A DNA stretch of 33,356 nt from Flavobacteriales bacterium. Its GTDB lineage: Bacteria > Bacteroidota > Bacteroidia > Flavobacteriales_D > Parvicellaceae. Shown here piece after piece: positions 24,562 through 33,356 of this stretch (position 1 is its first letter; each line of letters starts with the position of its first letter). The notes beneath the pieces were generated by a model. That model saw nothing but the letters and a program-made list of their open reading frames with translations. It was not told where the DNA came from and made no database searches. The DNA lies in contig JAQWSL010000034.1 of assembly GCA_029243225.1 (NCBI GenBank), positions 1 through 33,356 of the forward strand. Reading direction: 5' to 3'. A program made the position numbers and the translations under genes.

Positions 24562-26052
24562 TTATATATCACCTTCTTTGTTTGGTCCACCTCTTCCTAA
24601 GTAATCCATCACACTTCTAAATCCAATGTAAGATTTAGCAGTATCTTGATACTCGAAAGAACGAGAACCTGTTTGAAGGTAATATCCTATATCTTTCCAA
24701 GAACCTCCACGAATTACTTTACGCTTCATCGATGGTGGATCATGATCCAATGCATTATATATGTATTCTGTATTCAAATCGTGTCCAAATTCATAAATAG
24801 ATTCGTCATATGCAGTTGTACACCATTCAGCAACATTGCCAGACATACAGTATAATCCATAATCGTTAGGATGGTACGAATTTACTTTAACAGTATGGAA
24901 ACCACCATCTTCCATGTATCTCCCTCTCATTGGTTTGAAATTACCTAAGAAACATCCTCTAGAGTTTCTAATGTAAGGACCTCCCCATGGATAAGGATTT
25001 AAATCTAAACCACCTCTAGCAGCATATTCCCATTGAGTTTCACTAGGGAGTTTGAAATCTTGAACATAAGACTGCCAGTTGCTTCCTCTGTAGCTATTTA
25101 ACAGTTGAGTTCTCCATACATTGAATGCATTTGCTTGTTGCCATGTAACACCAACAACAGGATACTCATCGTAAGCAGGATGCCAAAAGTACATGTTTGT
25201 TTTATCAACATTATTACTGTAGGTAAAATCATGAATCCAACATAAGGTATCTGGATAAACATTGATTACCTCCTTAATAATAAACCTTGAACGATCCTCA
25301 TGACCACGAATAGCATTGTTTTGCCCTTTGGAGTTTCTATAACCTAAGTCATAATCCCTACCTTGGTTTAAACCTGGATCGGCAGGAAATGGCATGTTTG
25401 GATTTTTCAATGTTGTTCTGTGCTCTTCATCTTCTTCAGCTTCAGAATTAGATAATCTTTTAATTAAAGGTCTTCCTTTTCTAGCAGCTTCTTGAAGATC
25501 TACCCAGTAATATTCAAACATTAATTTTCTTGTATCTATTTCTTTTCTTTGATAGAATCTTTCACTCTCATTCAAATACATACTAGATAATAATGGAGCA
25601 TATTCTTCATTATCTCCTCTATCAGGATTCATAGACAAATATCTAAACCTCTTATTCCAATTTAAAGTCCATTTATCCTCATCTTTTTGTTCCAGTTCAT
25701 CATCAAATGTTGGAATCATAAAGTCTTCAGGAAATTCAGCACCTAAAATTCTTCTCGCTATCGAATCTCTTACCCAATAAACAAATTGTCTGTATTCATT
25801 ATTTGAAATTTCTGTCTGATCCATGTAAAAAGCAGACTGAGAAACTGTTTTTGTTCTGGAATAATGAGCCATTGGAACATCTTGATCACTCTGACCCATA
25901 TTAAAACTACCAGCAGGGATGTATAACATACCAAATGGATCTGGATGATACCAAAGTTGTCTACCATAAACACCTGTTAATTCTCCTCTGCTCCCTTCTG
26001 AACAGCTGGTGAAAAGTGTCACTATTGCTATTAAATATAATATCTTTTTCAT
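24562..26052 (-). CDS. gldK: T9SS/gliding lipoprotein GldK (PorK)
   Basis: This 496-residue lipoprotein has a type II signal peptide with lipobox LFTSC (Cys17), then a long FGE-sulfatase-fold domain. It begins FGMLYIPAGSFNMGQSDQDVP, has a central WQQANAFNVWRTQLLN and SETQWEYAARGGLDLNPYPWGG, and ends CMSGNVAEWCTTAYD...RKVIRGGSWKD...IGFRSVMDY. The formylglycine-generating fold in GldK is structural rather than enzymatic. It forms the outer-membrane-attached ring with GldN. A charged insertion with repeated Glu/Asp (SEAEEDEEHRT near 202-212) is seen in the middle. First of the four gldKLMN genes and 109 bases downstream of porP. Confidence 0.96.
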   Translation of the reverse strand: MKKILYLIAIVTLFTSCSEGSRGELTGVYGRQLWYHPDPFGMLYIPAGSFNMGQSDQDVPMAHYSRTKTVSQSAFYMDQTEISNNEYRQFVYWVRDSIARRILGAEFPEDFMIPTFDDELEQKDEDKWTLNWNKRFRYLSMNPDRGDNEEYAPLLSSMYLNESERFYQRKEIDTRKLMFEYYWVDLQEAARKGRPLIKRLSNSEAEEDEEHRTTLKNPNMPFPADPGLNQGRDYDLGYRNSKGQNNAIRGHEDRSRFIIKEVINVYPDTLCWIHDFTYSNNVDKTNMYFWHPAYDEYPVVGVTWQQANAFNVWRTQLLNSYRGSNWQSYVQDFKLPSETQWEYAARGGLDLNPYPWGGPYIRNSRGCFLGNFKPMRGRYMEDGGFHTVKVNSYHPNDYGLYCMSGNVAEWCTTAYDESIYEFGHDLNTEYIYNALDHDPPSMKRKVIRGGSWKDIGYYLQTGSRSFEYQDTAKSYIGFRSVMDYLGRGGPNKEGDI

Positions 26053-26161
26053 GCTCCCTTTTTTTAAAAAGTTTTGTACGCCTTGTTATCAAAATAATCT
26101 ATAACCATACTAACTCTAGGCGATTGCTATAACGAAGCTAATTTTTTAAAGTTTCATTTAT

Positions 26162-27100
26162 TTATAAAAACCTCGGATTTTTTGATTTCTGTAAAACTGG
26201 GGGCTTATCAAGGTTAAAACAATAATTCAACATAATATCATGTGTTCCGTTATTGTAATTTCCTAAATCAGATGTAGTAATACCATACGAATAACCTACC
26301 CTCAAGGTTGCACCATTACTTAAAGTATGTTGATAACCAGCCATAGGAGCAACAGCGTCACCTAAACGATATGTAAGGCCTCCCCATATCATGTCTTTAT
26401 AAAGAACATTAACATTTAAATCCATAATAGTTGAAGCAGCATCAGACTTAATCAACAAGCTTGGTCTCAATAAAAAGTCACCATTAATTTGATAGTTGTA
26501 GCCACCTGTTATCCAATAGTGATGAACATTCTTCACATTCAAATCTGCCATTTCAAATCCACCTAAATGAGTAGTAGAAACACCTAAAAACAATTGATTA
26601 GTTCTGTAAAATAAACCAAGATTAAAATCTGGAACTACGCCACTTGCATTATTAATAGGAATAGAACCATCATCGCCAACTTGAAAAGCTGCTCCTTGAT
26701 CTGGTGTTATCCATTGAGCATCAAAACTTTTTTGAATTATACCTGCACTAACTCCAATACCTAATTCACCTACACCAACACCTAAATGGTACGAGTAACT
26801 TAGTCTTGCTATGTTATTTTTTTCAAAACCAAGCTGATCATTCAAGTATGACAAACCAATGCCGCCTCTTAATGCTTGAATTGGCGCGTGTACATTAATT
26901 AATGCTGTTGTTGGACTTCCGTCAAAACCAGCCCATTGTTGTCTAAATAGAACTGTACCACAAATACTCTGTGTAATTCCAGCGTATCCAGGGTTAAAAG
27001 AAAGATTGTCAAACATGTAGTGTGTGAACTGATAATCTTGCTGTGCATTTACATTTTGAGCTCCAATCAAAAGAGCTATAGCTATGATAAACTTTTTCAT
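26162..27100 (-). CDS. PorP/SprF family T9SS outer-membrane protein
   Basis: This 312-residue outer-membrane barrel has a signal peptide (MKKFIIAIALLIGAQNVNA) followed by QQDYQFTHYMFDNLSFNPGYAG, the hallmark start of PorP/SprF proteins. The rest alternates beta-strands rich in Gly, Tyr and aromatic residues, with LRGGIGLSYLNDQLGFEKNN and TLRVGYSYGITTSDLGNYNNGTHDIMLNYCF near the end. Members attach to T9SS secretion or cargo-anchoring proteins; many copies exist per genome, but the one located immediately before gldK is the PorP-like core copy. Probably transcribed with gldKLMN or just upstream of it; no terminator is seen between porP and gldK. Confidence 0.93.
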   Translation of the reverse strand: MKKFIIAIALLIGAQNVNAQQDYQFTHYMFDNLSFNPGYAGITQSICGTVLFRQQWAGFDGSPTTALINVHAPIQALRGGIGLSYLNDQLGFEKNNIARLSYSYHLGVGVGELGIGVSAGIIQKSFDAQWITPDQGAAFQVGDDGSIPINNASGVVPDFNLGLFYRTNQLFLGVSTTHLGGFEMADLNVKNVHHYWITGGYNYQINGDFLLRPSLLIKSDAASTIMDLNVNVLYKDMIWGGLTYRLGDAVAPMAGYQHTLSNGATLRVGYSYGITTSDLGNYNNGTHDIMLNYCFNLDKPPVLQKSKNPRFL

Positions 27101-27233
27101 ACGGTAATCAATTGTCTTATTTTCAATACGTTAACTTTCCAACTCTAAATTATATGAAGTGGAAAACCGCTAATTTAATTAAATTTCTAATACGATTTAC
27201 ATGTTTTTTCAATCGTAAAGATAACCAAATATT

Positions 27234-28391
27234 CTAATTTAACTTTCTGTACGTCTTCCACCAGACATCAGGAATGTTTTCATTCATTGCTTCTTGATAA
27301 TCAACATAACTGCACGGAACAAGATGATGACGTTCAAACTTGAAGTCATTTCTTGGTGGATATGGAACCTCTAACCACCATCTATCGCTTTTAGGACTCT
27401 TATAAAAAATAAGGTTATGATCAATTTCTCCATGGTGAACAACATACTTGATGTTATCCGCTTTTAAACCTGATGGATAGTCTCCCTTTCTAGAATAAAA
27501 ACCGTCTATTAAAAAATAGATCATTTGAGCAACAAGTTCAGCACCACTACCATCAAAATCCAATTCATGGTCGTAATCGTATACTCCTACACTAGATAAC
27601 TTATCACTAATTCCAGCATACTTCATAAGCTGACACATTTCATTTGCAAAGAATCCGTTTGGACCAACATTTTGAGCGGCACAAAATTCAGATCTCCTTA
27701 ACGCTTTTAAGTCAATACTTAAAATATCAGCATTTCTTAATACTGGTTCAGCTAAAGAAATATCATCCTGTAATTCACCTAACCTCAAATACTCAAAATA
27801 CAAATCTTCTAGTAATTTAATTTGGCTTTTCTTTACGTAATAACCCTGATAACCTAATTGACTAAGGTTAAAAAGGTAGTTTGGCTGATGAAGAACAATT
27901 TTGTTTAAATAATTAAGGCTACTAAATCCTAATTTTTCATCTGTAGAAATATCTAATCGATCATCAATTGAAACAACATTCACAGTTTGTTCTAGTTTCT
28001 CATAACCCAAGTAATTGGCATATGTAATGTCTTGACTTCCACCTAATATAATCACAAATTTTCCATTTGAAACAAGATCTTTAACGACTTCAGAAACAGC
28101 AATGTAAGTATCTTCAACTGAGTCTCCTTTTTGAATATCTCCCAAATCTGTAACATTAAATTCAAAATTGGAATTTAACTTGTAAAATGATTCTCTTATT
28201 TTGTTTTGCCCATGAGAACAGCCCTTATTTGAGTGAGAGTTTCTAGACTCTTGGACACCAAATAAAACAACATCAGCATTTTCCCATTTTGGAAAAGGCT
28301 TATCTTTGAAATACGAAGAAATATTTTCACCAATTGATTCTTTTTCAATTGCAAATTCGTTTATTGGACTAAAAAAAATATCTAATTCCAT
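27234..28391 (-). CDS. Arginase/formimidoylglutamase-fold protein, metal site degenerate
   Basis: This 385-residue protein has the ureohydrolase-like layout, but each manganese motif is altered. The first motif GGDH is GGSQ (117-120), the second DAHxD is DDRLD (143-147), and the third SxDxDxxD is SIDLKALR (225-232), leaving only some aspartates. The GAELVAQMIYFLIDGFYSRKGDYP segment and NVGPNGFF keep the family look. Hydrolysis of a guanidino or formimino substrate is unlikely; a binding or structural role is more plausible. Such proteins are often annotated formimidoylglutamase in Bacteroidota. It lies six bases downstream of topA on the same strand, so the two are co-transcribed. Hut genes are not adjacent. 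Confidence 0.8.
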   Translation of the reverse strand: MELDIFFSPINEFAIEKESIGENISSYFKDKPFPKWENADVVLFGVQESRNSHSNKGCSHGQNKIRESFYKLNSNFEFNVTDLGDIQKGDSVEDTYIAVSEVVKDLVSNGKFVIILGGSQDITYANYLGYEKLEQTVNVVSIDDRLDISTDEKLGFSSLNYLNKIVLHQPNYLFNLSQLGYQGYYVKKSQIKLLEDLYFEYLRLGELQDDISLAEPVLRNADILSIDLKALRRSEFCAAQNVGPNGFFANEMCQLMKYAGISDKLSSVGVYDYDHELDFDGSGAELVAQMIYFLIDGFYSRKGDYPSGLKADNIKYVVHHGEIDHNLIFYKSPKSDRWWLEVPYPPRNDFKFERHHLVPCSYVDYQEAMNENIPDVWWKTYRKLN

Positions 28392-28397
28392 TTCAAC

Positions 28398-30866
28398 TTA
28401 TTTCTTTGATTTCTTTTTTGATTTACTATCGAACATAGCTTTTACATCTTCAAGTGTTAAAGCTGGAGCATCTGTAGTTTTAGGAAGTTCAATTTTCTGT
28501 TTTCCCTTTATCACATTAAACCTTCCCCACTTACCTTTTAAAACAGAAATCCCTTCTTTCTCCCAATTGTGAATGACTTTATCTTTTTCTTTTTGTTTTT
28601 TATCTTCAATAAGCTCTACAATATCATTTTGCGACAAGGTATCGTAATCGTACTTTTTATTTATGTTTATAAACAAACTATTCCATTTTATAAATGGTCC
28701 AAACCTCCCCTTTCCTTTAGTAACAGCGTGCCCTTCGTATTCTGCAATTGGTGCATCAGCTTTTTTCTTTAGCTCAATTAAATCAATTGCTCTAGTGATA
28801 CCTATAGATTCTAGTTCTTCTCCTTTGGGAATAGAAATATTTACACTATTGTATTTTAGGTAAGGTCCGAATTTGCCTTGTGCTAATACAATAGGCAAAT
28901 TTAAATAATCACCTAAGTTTTTTGGATAATTAAAGAGTTCAAGAGCATCTTCTAAAGAAATTGAACTTATATTTTGACCTGGAGACAAGCTAGCAAATTT
29001 TGGCTTTTTTGTTTCATCATCTGATGTAACACCAATCTGAATCATTGGACCAAACTTACCTAACCTTGCAATAACTTTCTCACCAGAAACTGGATCTACA
29101 CCTAATTCTCTTTCACCGGTAGCTCTTTCAGCATTTTCTAAAGTATGCTCTATGTTTGTATGAAAAGGCTGATAAAAGGTTCCAAGCATATTGGTCCATA
29201 TTAAATCGCCATTTGCCACCATATCAAGCTCTTTTTCAACATTAGCAGTGAAATTGTAATTCATGATCTTTTCAAAGTGTTTGACTAAAAAACCATTTAC
29301 AACCTCGCCAATAGTTGTAGGGAAAAGTTTACCCTTATCTGCACCAAATCTTTCCGTTAAAGTTTGTTTGGACACCTCTCCGTTTACAATAGAAAGAATA
29401 ATAAATTCTCTTTCATTTCCTTCAATTGATTTTCTCTCAACATAGCCTCTATCCTGAATAGTCTTAATAGTAGGTGCATATGTTGAGGGTCTTCCAATTC
29501 CCAATTCTTCTAGTTTTTTAACAAGCGCTGCCTCTGTGAATCTAGCAGGAGGGCGTGTAAAACGTTGATGAGCTTTAATCGAGTCAACTAATAAAGAATC
29601 TCCTGATTCCATATTTGGAAGAACTCCTACATCTTCTTGTTCCTGATCATCATCGTTACCTTCTAAATAAACTTTAAGGAATCCTTCAAATTTAATAACC
29701 TCACCCACTGCAACAAAATTCTCAGAAAGGTTAACATCTCCAATTGTAACTCTAGTTCTTTCAATTTGAGCATCAGACATTTGAGAAGATATTGCTCTTT
29801 TCCAAATAAGTTGATATAATTTATCTTCTGGAGAAAAACTACCAATTGAATGTACTGAAAAATCTGTAGGCCTTATAGCTTCATGAGCTTCTTGTGCTGA
29901 TTTATTTTTTGTAGCATATCTTCTAGAATTACAAAACTGCTCACCGTATTGAGATTTTATTTCATCTGCAGCTGCATTGATCGCAAAATCTGAAAAATTT
30001 ACTGAATCTGTTCTCATGTAAGTAATTCTTCCCGACTCATACAATCTTTGTGCTACAGACATTGTTTTAGACACATTAAAACCTAATTTCCTACTTGCTT
30101 CTTGTTGAAGAGTTGAAGTTGTAAAAGGCGCTGAAGGTGTTTTTTTACCTGGCTTCTGTTGAACATCTTTAACCTTAAATTCAACACCTATGCATTCATT
30201 TAAAAAATCTTGCGCCTCTTTTTCGGATTTAAAAGCTGTAGCTATAGCTGCTTTAAACACCTTACCCTTAGATTCAAATTTTGCTGTTATTTTAAATGAA
30301 CTTAAGGATTGAAAACTGGAAATAGCATCCTCTCTCTCAACGATTAATCGAACAGTAACTGACTGAACTCTTCCTGCAGATAATTGTGGCTTCACTTTCC
30401 TCCATAATACAGGTGAAAGTTCAAAACCCACAATTCTATCTAAAATTCTTCTTGCTTGTTGAGCATCGACTAAATCTTTATTAATTTCTCTAGGGTTATC
30501 AACTGCCTTTAAAATTGCTTTCTTAGTGATTTCATTAAATGTAATTCGTCTTGTTTTCTCATCATTCAAAGACAAAGCTTCTTTTAAATGCCAAGAAATG
30601 GCCTCTCCTTCACGATCCTCATCAGTTGCTAACCAAACAATATCAGCTTTCTTTGCCAAACTTTTCAATTCAGTAACAATTTTTTGTTTGTCTTGAGACA
30701 CTTTATATAGCGGTTTAAAATTGTTTTCAATTTCAATATTTATCCCTTTGGAAGGGAGGTCTCTTATCTGTCCGAAGCTTGATTTAACAATGTAATCGTT
30801 ACCCAAATAATTTTCAATTGTTTTTGCTTTTGCAGGTGACTCAACAATAACTAAATTACTACTCAT
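28398..30866 (-). CDS. topA: DNA topoisomerase I (type IA)
   Basis: This 822-residue enzyme relaxes negative supercoils. The Toprim domain has LVIVESPAKAKTIENYL (5-21) and TDEDREGEAISWHL (81-94). The central gate domain has QARRILDRIVGFELSPVLWRKV and SAGRVQSV, and the catalytic Tyr283 is in GRITYMRTDSVN. The C-terminal third has Toprim-C-type repeats (FGPMIQIG, FGPYLKYN, FGPFIKWN, GRFNVIKG) rather than cysteine zinc ribbons, and ends in a Lys/Ser tail as usual for Bacteroidota TopA. It is divergent from miaB. A possible promoter (TTTG, 21 bases, TTTATTTG on the minus strand) lies 30 bases upstream of the start. Confidence 0.97.
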   Translation of the reverse strand: MSSNLVIVESPAKAKTIENYLGNDYIVKSSFGQIRDLPSKGINIEIENNFKPLYKVSQDKQKIVTELKSLAKKADIVWLATDEDREGEAISWHLKEALSLNDEKTRRITFNEITKKAILKAVDNPREINKDLVDAQQARRILDRIVGFELSPVLWRKVKPQLSAGRVQSVTVRLIVEREDAISSFQSLSSFKITAKFESKGKVFKAAIATAFKSEKEAQDFLNECIGVEFKVKDVQQKPGKKTPSAPFTTSTLQQEASRKLGFNVSKTMSVAQRLYESGRITYMRTDSVNFSDFAINAAADEIKSQYGEQFCNSRRYATKNKSAQEAHEAIRPTDFSVHSIGSFSPEDKLYQLIWKRAISSQMSDAQIERTRVTIGDVNLSENFVAVGEVIKFEGFLKVYLEGNDDDQEQEDVGVLPNMESGDSLLVDSIKAHQRFTRPPARFTEAALVKKLEELGIGRPSTYAPTIKTIQDRGYVERKSIEGNEREFIILSIVNGEVSKQTLTERFGADKGKLFPTTIGEVVNGFLVKHFEKIMNYNFTANVEKELDMVANGDLIWTNMLGTFYQPFHTNIEHTLENAERATGERELGVDPVSGEKVIARLGKFGPMIQIGVTSDDETKKPKFASLSPGQNISSISLEDALELFNYPKNLGDYLNLPIVLAQGKFGPYLKYNSVNISIPKGEELESIGITRAIDLIELKKKADAPIAEYEGHAVTKGKGRFGPFIKWNSLFININKKYDYDTLSQNDIVELIEDKKQKEKDKVIHNWEKEGISVLKGKWGRFNVIKGKQKIELPKTTDAPALTLEDVKAMFDSKSKKKSKK

Positions 30867-30895
30867 AGAATATTTTTTTCACAGTTTTATAGGTG

Positions 30896-30928
30896 CAAAT
30901 AAATAAAAATTCTTTCACAATTTCCAAA
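30896..30928 (-). promoter_or_regulatory. Possible topA promoter
   Basis: On the minus strand TTTG (30928-30925) is followed after 21 bases by TTTATTTG (30903-30896), one mismatch from TAnnTTTG, at 29 bases upstream of the topA ATG. Spacing is right but the -7 box is imperfect. Confidence 0.38.
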
Positions 30929-30950
30929 AAGACTTTTTTGAATACTCCCT

Positions 30951-30970
30951 TTATATTATAAATAATATAA
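30951..30970. repeat. 20-bp AT-only palindrome between topA and miaB
   Basis: TTATATTAT and ATAATATAA are perfect 9-bp inverted arms around AA. It lies between the two divergent promoters, 22 bases upstream of the putative topA -33 box. Built of A and T only, it could be a protein site or melt easily under negative supercoiling. Confidence 0.55.
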
Positions 30971-31010
30971 GAAAAAAAATAAAACTTGATTAATTAACCT
31001 TTATTAACTA

Positions 31011-31048
31011 TGACATTTTGGCAGAAAACAATAATTATAATAAATTTG
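31011..31048 (+). promoter_or_regulatory. miaB promoter with overlapping TGNCA-N3-TGNCA element
   Basis: TTTG (31017-31020), a 20-base spacer and TAAATTTG (31041-31048) match the Bacteroidota promoter exactly, 21 bases before the miaB ATG. The -33 box sits inside TGACATTTTGGCA (31011-31023), which has paired TGNCA half-sites, so a regulator bound there would cover the promoter. Confidence 0.72.
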
Positions 31049-31069
31049 CTAGTGTTTTAAATTAATTTA

Positions 31070-32491
31070 ATGATATCTAAAGAAAAAATAATTGATGAAC
31101 AACGACAAGGTGAAGCTTTGGTTTTACCTGAAAACCCTTCAAATGGGAAAAAACTATATTTAGAAAGTTACGGTTGCCAAATGAACTTTTCTGATAGTGA
31201 AATTGTTGCTTCTATTTTAGCCAAAGAAGGTTTTGTGTCAACTAAAGACTACAAATCATCAGACTTAATTTTATTAAACACTTGTTCTATTAGAGAAAAG
31301 GCCGAACTAACAGTTAGAACTAGATTAAGATCATTTAACTCTTTAAAGAAAAATAATCCAAATCTTCTAATTGGTGTTTTAGGTTGTATGGCTGAAAGAA
31401 TGAAAGAATCTTTGCTTGAACAAGAAAAACTTGTAGATCTTGTTGTTGGTCCTGATGCTTATAGAGAACTTCCATCATTAATTAAAAAGGTAGAAGGAGG
31501 ACAAAAAAGTGTCAATGTTCTACTTTCAAGAGAAGAAACTTATGCAGACATTAGTCCTGTTAGATTAGGAAACAATGGAGTTTCTGCATTCATTTCTATT
31601 ATGAGAGGTTGTGACAACATGTGTTCATTTTGTGTAGTACCATTCACCAGAGGAAGAGAAAGAAGTAGAAACCCACTGTCTATTGTAGCTGAAGCAAAAG
31701 ATTTATTTAAAAGGGGGTATAAAGAAGTTACTCTCTTGGGTCAAAATGTTGATAGCTACAGGTGGAATATTTCTAAAAAGGGAGAAATTATTGATCACAA
31801 TACTCCTACAACTAATTTTGCTCAACTTCTAGAACTTGTCGCTAAAGTCTCACCTGAGCTAAGGGTTCGATTTTCAACTTCCCACCCTAAAGACATGACA
31901 GATGATGTTGTTATTTCCATGTCCAAACATGAAAACATATGCAATTATATTCACCTTCCTGTTCAATCTGGGAATAGCAATGTTTTGAAAAGAATGAATC
32001 GAGGATATTCACGCGAATGGTACATGAACAGAATAAATTCTATACGTAAAATAATTCCAGACTGTGGAATCTCAACTGATATTATAACTGGTTTTTGTAA
32101 TGAAACAGATCAAGAACATCAGGATACACTTTCTTTATTGAAATGGGCTGAATTTGATAATGCATACATGTTTTTTTACTCTGAAAGGCCAAAAACTTTA
32201 GCTGAGAGAAAATTTGAAGATGATGTGCCATTGACAATAAAAAAACAAAGATTAAATGATGTTATTGAAGCTCAAAGAGTAAATTCTCTTTTAAACAACA
32301 ACAAATCTATTGGCCAAACTTATAAAGTTTTAATTGAAGGATATTCAAAAAAATCTAAAGAGATGCTTAGTGGAAGAACAACTAGAAATGCAATGGTAGT
32401 ATTTCCCAAAGAAAACTTTAATCCTGGACAATATGTTAATGTAAAAATTGAGGATTGCACTGTTGGAACATTAATTGGTAAAGTAGTATAA
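31070..32491 (+). CDS. miaB: tRNA-2-methylthio-N6-isopentenyladenosine37 synthase MiaB
   Basis: This 473-residue radical-SAM methylthiotransferase modifies position 37 of tRNAs reading UNN codons. The N-terminal MTTase domain has its auxiliary [4Fe-4S] cysteines Cys36 (ESYGCQMN), Cys72 (NTCSIRE) and Cys106 (LGCMAER). The radical SAM cluster is Cys181, Cys185 and Cys188 in [27 protein letters not shown] domain of about 65 residues ends in [14 protein letters not shown]. Motifs and length are complete. The sigma-54 regulator gene begins two bases after the stop, so the two are co-transcribed from the promoter at 31017-31048. Confidence 0.97.
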   Translation: MISKEKIIDEQRQGEALVLPENPSNGKKLYLESYGCQMNFSDSEIVASILAKEGFVSTKDYKSSDLILLNTCSIREKAELTVRTRLRSFNSLKKNNPNLLIGVLGCMAERMKESLLEQEKLVDLVVGPDAYRELPSLIKKVEGGQKSVNVLLSREETYADISPVRLGNNGVSAFISIMRGCDNMCSFCVVPFTRGRERSRNPLSIVAEAKDLFKRGYKEVTLLGQNVDSYRWNISKKGEIIDHNTPTTNFAQLLELVAKVSPELRVRFSTSHPKDMTDDVVISMSKHENICNYIHLPVQSGNSNVLKRMNRGYSREWYMNRINSIRKIIPDCGISTDIITGFCNETDQEHQDTLSLLKWAEFDNAYMFFYSERPKTLAERKFEDDVPLTIKKQRLNDVIEAQRVNSLLNNNKSIGQTYKVLIEGYSKKSKEMLSGRTTRNAMVVFPKENFNPGQYVNVKIEDCTVGTLIGKVV

Positions 32492-32493
32492 TT

Positions 32494-33356
32494 ATGAATT
32501 TACAGTCAGTTAAACATCGTTTTGGAATTATTGGCAACTCCCCTGCACTTGATAGAGCGCTAAGCGTAGCTGTACAAGTCGCTCCAACAGATATTTCAGT
32601 TCTAATTACTGGAGAAAGTGGAACGGGTAAAGAAAGTATGCCTCAAATAATACACAGCTATAGCGCTAGAAAACACAGTGAGTACATTGCTGTGAATTGT
32701 GGTGCCATCCCTGAGGGAACAATAGATTCTGAATTATTCGGCCATGAAAAAGGAGCTTTTACAGGAGCTACCGACAGTAGAAAGGGTTATTTTGAGGTTG
32801 CCAACGGAGGCACAATTTTCCTAGATGAAGTAGCTGAACTACCATTAACAACTCAAGTAAGACTTCTTAGAGTTTTAGAAACTGGCGAATTCATTAGAGT
32901 AGGATCTTCAAAGGTTCAAAAGACAAACGTTAGAATAATTGCTGCAACAAATGAAAACATTCAAGAAGCTATCAATAGAGGAAAATTTAGAGAAGATTTA
33001 TATTATAGGTTAAGTACCGTTCCGATTACCCTGCCTCCACTTAGAGAAAGAAAAGAAGATATTTACCTAATATTTAGAAAGTTTGCAGCAGATTTTGGTG
33101 AAAAATACAGAATGCCTGGGATTAGATTAAAAGATGATGCAGTAGTAAAATTAAATTCTTTTAATTGGCCAGGAAATATTAGACAGCTTAAAAACATAAC
33201 TGAGCAAATTTCTGTAATTGAAAAAGAAAGACATTTAGATGCTGAAACACTTTTGAAATACCTTCCTATTAACGGAGCGTCTAATAACTTACCTATGGTT
33301 GTTAGAGAAAAAAATAATTCTAACTCAGATTTTTCTGAAAGAGATTTACTTTATAA
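32494..33356 (+). CDS. Sigma-54-dependent AAA+ transcriptional activator, 3' end missing
   Basis: ATG at 32494 opens a frame that runs through the window edge (287 codons seen). Only the sigma-54 interaction AAA+ domain is present. It has Walker A GESGTGKE, the sigma-54-contacting GAFTGA loop in HEKGAFTGATDSRKGYFE, Walker B GTIFLDEVAELP, sensor/arginine region VRIIAATNENIQEAINRGKFREDLYYRLS, and PLRERKEDI then NWPGNIRQLKNI. There is no receiver or GAF domain ahead of the AAA+ core: it begins with FGIIGNSPALDRAL, so activity is probably controlled by partners or by expression level. A C-terminal HTH is expected past the edge. This kind of gene regularly follows miaB in Bacteroidota (from memory). 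Confidence 0.93.
   Translation, partial: MNLQSVKHRFGIIGNSPALDRALSVAVQVAPTDISVLITGESGTGKESMPQIIHSYSARKHSEYIAVNCGAIPEGTIDSELFGHEKGAFTGATDSRKGYFEVANGGTIFLDEVAELPLTTQVRLLRVLETGEFIRVGSSKVQKTNVRIIAATNENIQEAINRGKFREDLYYRLSTVPITLPPLRERKEDIYLIFRKFAADFGEKYRMPGIRLKDDAVVKLNSFNWPGNIRQLKNITEQISVIEKERHLDAETLLKYLPINGASNNLPMVVREKNNSNSDFSERDLLY

Noticed and set aside
31011-31024. TGACATTTTGGCAG as a sigma-54 (-24/-12) promoter
   Set aside because: The GG and GC dinucleotides of sigma-54 sites must be 10 bases apart; here the spacing is about 7 and the first is GA. The sequence fits a TTTG -33 box instead.

Overview
The window is a gene-dense, AT-rich stretch of a Bacteroidota chromosome, most likely from a Flavobacteriales-type bacterium, probably aquatic. 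Four things point there. It has a complete porP-gldK-gldL-gldM-gldN set of type IX secretion (T9SS) genes plus gldA. Several promoters match the Bacteroidota pattern TTTG-N19-21-TAnnTTTG. Start codons have A/T-rich leaders rather than strong Shine-Dalgarno sites. The household genes have Bacteroidota-like neighbours (NhaD tail, ExbB-ExbD-ExbD-TonB, FolC; topA, miaB, sigma-54 regulator). I saw no insertion sequence, prophage, CRISPR array or rRNA operon, and no gene-free stretch longer than about 300 bases.

Layout. 1-3751 (+): the 3' end of a NhaD-type Na+/H+ antiporter, an ExbB/ExbD/ExbD/TonB energy-transduction set, and folC, nearly all touching or overlapping. 3796-3982 (+): two tRNA-Val genes with a terminator-like hairpin between them. 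4136-6821 (+): a two-gene operon of unknown function (exported protein plus probable outer-membrane barrel). 7046-7687 (+): a small unknown gene and an ArsC/Spx-fold protein. 7704-10350 (-): a DUF4139-type exported protein and a polytopic membrane protein. 10428-10823 (+): a small exported lipocalin-like protein. 10820-12544 (-): the rsgA-dtd-mazG-like operon. 12645-14965 (+): gldA and metK, the latter behind a probable SAM-II riboswitch. 15016-17235 (-): der and era. 17283-17355 (+): initiator tRNA-fMet. 17425-18846 (+): an aldehyde dehydrogenase. 18849-20729 (-): an ABC-F ATPase. 20775-27100 (-): gldN, gldM, gldL, gldK and porP/sprF, transcribed porP to gldN. 27234-30866 (-): a degenerate arginase-fold protein and topA. 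31070-33356 (+): miaB and a truncated sigma-54 enhancer-binding protein.

How they work together. GldL/GldM form the proton-driven motor, GldK/GldN the periplasmic ring, and PorP/SprF is an associated outer-membrane protein of the T9SS. GldA is the ATPase of the gliding ABC transporter. The ExbBD/TonB set is a second proton-driven motor, for outer-membrane uptake. RsgA, Der and Era are ribosome-assembly GTPases. Dtd, MiaB, the ABC-F protein and three tRNAs serve translation.

The most notable non-coding signals are the SAM-II-like aptamer before metK, terminator hairpins in unusual places (between two tRNAs, inside a coding 3' end, flush against a start codon), and palindromes in promoter regions. 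The clearest candidates for undescribed biology are the 4136-6821 gene pair and the arginase-fold protein that has lost its metal ligands.
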